A program made the translations under genes and the position numbers. From Streptomyces antimycoticus (GTDB lineage Bacteria > Actinomycetota > Actinomycetes > Streptomycetales > Streptomycetaceae): 64,000 nucleotides of DNA. Shown one piece after another: positions 62,554 to 64,000 of the stretch (the stretch's first letter is position 1; each line of letters opens with the position of its first letter). The stretch covers positions 7,626,001-7,690,000 of the forward strand of contig NZ_BJHV01000001.1 in the NCBI RefSeq assembly GCF_005405925.1. Direction: 5' to 3'. The notes below the pieces were generated by a model. The model ran no database searches and had not been told where the DNA came from. It saw only the letters and a list, made by a program, of their open reading frames with translations.

Positions 62554-63087
62554 TCACTCCTCGTCCTCGGTCTTGACGTCGAAGACGCGAAAGCCCCGGC
62601 GGCGGTAGTTGTCCAGCGCGTACGGTCCGTCCTTGCTGCAGGTGTGCAGCCACACCCGCTTGGTCGGCACGCGGTCCGGCCAGCGCTCGGCCATGTCCCA
62701 GGCGCGGGAGGTCCCCCAGGTCAGCAGGTGTCCGCCGATGCGGCGGCCCCGGAAAGCGGGCAGCAGACCGAAGTACACGATCTCCACCACGCCCTCGTCC
62801 TGGCCCTCCAGCTCGATGTACCCGGCCGGGGTCCCGCGCTCGTACGCCACCCACGTCTCCACACCGGGCCGGTGCAGATGCTCCTCCCACGCCTCGCGCG
62901 ACCACACCAGCCGGTCGGTCCACGACACATCCGAGCCCACCGAGGTGAAGAGGAAGTGGCTGAACTCGGGGCTCGGCACCTCGGCCCGGGCGATCCGCAC
63001 CCCGGCCGAGGCGGGCGGCTCCTCCGCCGGGCTGAGATCCGAGGGAGCGGTCTGCTCCAGGTGCCAGGTGGTCACGGTGATGCTCAT
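62554..63087 (-). CDS. GNAT-family N-acetyltransferase
   Basis: A 177-aa single-domain GNAT. The core VWLHTCSKDGPYALDNYRRRGFRVF follows the acetyl-CoA motif IVYFGLLPAFRGRRIGGHLLTWGTSRAWDM. The N-terminal part holds LVWSREAWEEHLHRPGVETWVAYERGTPAGYIELEGQ. ATG 63087 (MSITVTTWHLEQTAPSDLSPA). Genes of this kind sit next to the sulfite reductase leader in other Streptomyces; a link to sulfur metabolism is not shown. Confidence 0.92.
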   Translation of the reverse strand: MSITVTTWHLEQTAPSDLSPAEEPPASAGVRIARAEVPSPEFSHFLFTSVGSDVSWTDRLVWSREAWEEHLHRPGVETWVAYERGTPAGYIELEGQDEGVVEIVYFGLLPAFRGRRIGGHLLTWGTSRAWDMAERWPDRVPTKRVWLHTCSKDGPYALDNYRRRGFRVFDVKTEDEE

Positions 63088-63160
63088 GGTGGACAGATAA
63101 CCATGGACGCCGTTGACTCGCCTTGACGGGTATCGCTCAAGCGGGGGAGGGCGGGACGGG

Positions 63161-64000
63161 GTGTCCGGAACCGGGGATGTGGAGGAGTTCGCCGAGCTGT
63201 TGCGCGAGCTCAAGAGCAGGACGAACCGCAGCTACGCGGCGCTGGCGACCCGCAGCGGGGTGAGCGGCTCGGCGCTGCACCGCTACTGCTCGGGGACGAG
63301 CGTGCCCGGCGACTACGAGGTGATCGCGCGCTTCGGCAAGGTGTGCGGGGCCAGCAGCGAGGAGCTGCTGGAGCTGCACCGGCGCTGGGTCCTGGCCGAC
63401 GCCGAGCGCAAACGGGACGTCTCCCGCGCCCCGGCCGCCGCCGTATCCGCATCCGCTGCTCGCACGGGGCCCGCCGCGTCTGCCGTTCCGGCCGTCTCAC
63501 GGGGCGAGACGGGGGCCGGGCCGGATGCCGAGACGGGGGCGGATACGGAGTCGGGGCCGGAGCCGGAGCCCTCGGTCTCGGCCGCTGCCTCGGACCCGGC
63601 CCCGGAACCCGCGCCTGCCCCGCCGCCGTGGCGCCGTCGGCCACTGATCGCCGTGCTCGCCCTGGCCGTGGTCTCCGCCGGAGTGGCGGTCACGCCGTTA
63701 GTGGGGAAGGCGCTGACGTCCTCGGACCGCTCGGACGGGGCCTCCGACGGCCGGTTGCTGCTGTCCTCCCGCTGTCCGGTCGTGGTGAGCATGGGGCAGT
63801 CGGACGCGTGTGTGCATGAGCTCCAGTCGCTGCTCGCCCGCGCGGGCGGCGAGCTCGACATCGACGGGGCCTTCGGACCGGCCACCCAGATGCGGGTCGT
63901 GGTGTTCCAGCTCCGCAGCGGGCTGACGGCGAACGGATCGGTGGACGAGCGGACGAAGCGGGCGCTCTACGAGAACGAGGGGAAACCGCTCGACACCTGG
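63161..64000 (+). CDS. XRE-HTH membrane protein with peptidoglycan-binding domain, cut by the window end
   Basis: The open frame from GTG 63161 (ribosome site GGGGGAGGG) runs off the window, 280 codons seen. Residues 5-60 are an HTH (FAELLRELKSRTNRSYAALATRSGVSGSALHRYCSG). A long disordered Ala/Pro/Glu region follows to about 165, then one membrane helix (PLIAVLALAVVSAGVAVTPLVG). Outside is a peptidoglycan-binding 1 unit (CVHELQSLLARAGGELDIDGAFGPATQMRVVVFQLRSGLTANGSVDERTKRALYE). Leu 180 is coded by TTA (63698-63700), so translation should depend on bldA tRNA. It looks like a wall-sensing transcription factor, an inference from domains only. Confidence 0.88.
   Translation, partial: MSGTGDVEEFAELLRELKSRTNRSYAALATRSGVSGSALHRYCSGTSVPGDYEVIARFGKVCGASSEELLELHRRWVLADAERKRDVSRAPAAAVSASAARTGPAASAVPAVSRGETGAGPDAETGADTESGPEPEPSVSAAASDPAPEPAPAPPPWRRRPLIAVLALAVVSAGVAVTPLVGKALTSSDRSDGASDGRLLLSSRCPVVVSMGQSDACVHELQSLLARAGGELDIDGAFGPATQMRVVVFQLRSGLTANGSVDERTKRALYENEGKPLDTW

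Overview
This is a high-GC window, almost certainly from a Streptomyces chromosome. The evidence is genus-typical gene content: cysNDCH beside ssuABC and a ferredoxin-type sulfite reductase, a Scr1-type XRE/DUF397 regulator pair, an SAV2148-type HEPN protein, sugar ABC operons without their own ATPase, a CebR-type operator, and a TTA leucine codon in a regulatory gene. No rRNA, tRNA, CRISPR array, prophage or biosynthetic megasynthase was seen. The species cannot be fixed from the sequence.

Layout. 1-8017: an envelope-sugar neighbourhood. A minus-strand operon carries a family-2 glycosyltransferase, a TIGR04282 transferase, a methyltransferase and a GT87-like membrane protein. It is divergent from a response regulator joined in frame to its histidine kinase, followed by a sugar-nucleotide epimerase and another methyltransferase. 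8056-17272: housekeeping genes (PTH2-like hydrolase, ABC exporter pair, PhoX-type phosphatase, zapE, a RibD-like reductase, murC, msrB). 17327-26386: glycogen/trehalose metabolism (treZ, treY, glgX) interrupted by a GNAT protein and a secreted AA10 LPMO under a CebR box. 26628-28819: two secreted proteins that look like the two halves of a copper amine oxidase. 28909-36219: a HEPN protein, an ABC ATPase with a FadR-type regulator and a 20-bp perfect operator, an IS110-family element, a DnaQ-type exonuclease, a DinB-like protein and a phosphotransferase. 36416-39530: a sugar ABC operon. 39813-44456: a CDP-alcohol phosphatidyltransferase, an Erm 23S rRNA methyltransferase with a candidate leader peptide and WhiB7-like promoter, and an MMPL exporter. 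44838-52234: a subtilisin, a Uma2 protein, a NAGPA-domain protein, the XRE/DUF397 locus, and a LysR/SDR pair next to a TetR remnant. 52362-62437: one long minus-strand sulfur-assimilation block headed by a cysteine leader peptide. 62554-64000: a GNAT protein and a truncated XRE/peptidoglycan-binding membrane protein.

Two features run through the whole window. First, at least eight genes are broken by what reads as one missing base, in or beside a G/C homopolymer. All are repaired by adding one G or C, which points to systematic indel error in the sequence rather than eight pseudogenes. Second, short degenerate tandem arrays (15-44 bp units) begin at or just after stop codons in about ten places. 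In four places the array appears to have been taken into the next coding region. Both matter when judging the apparent response regulator-kinase fusion.
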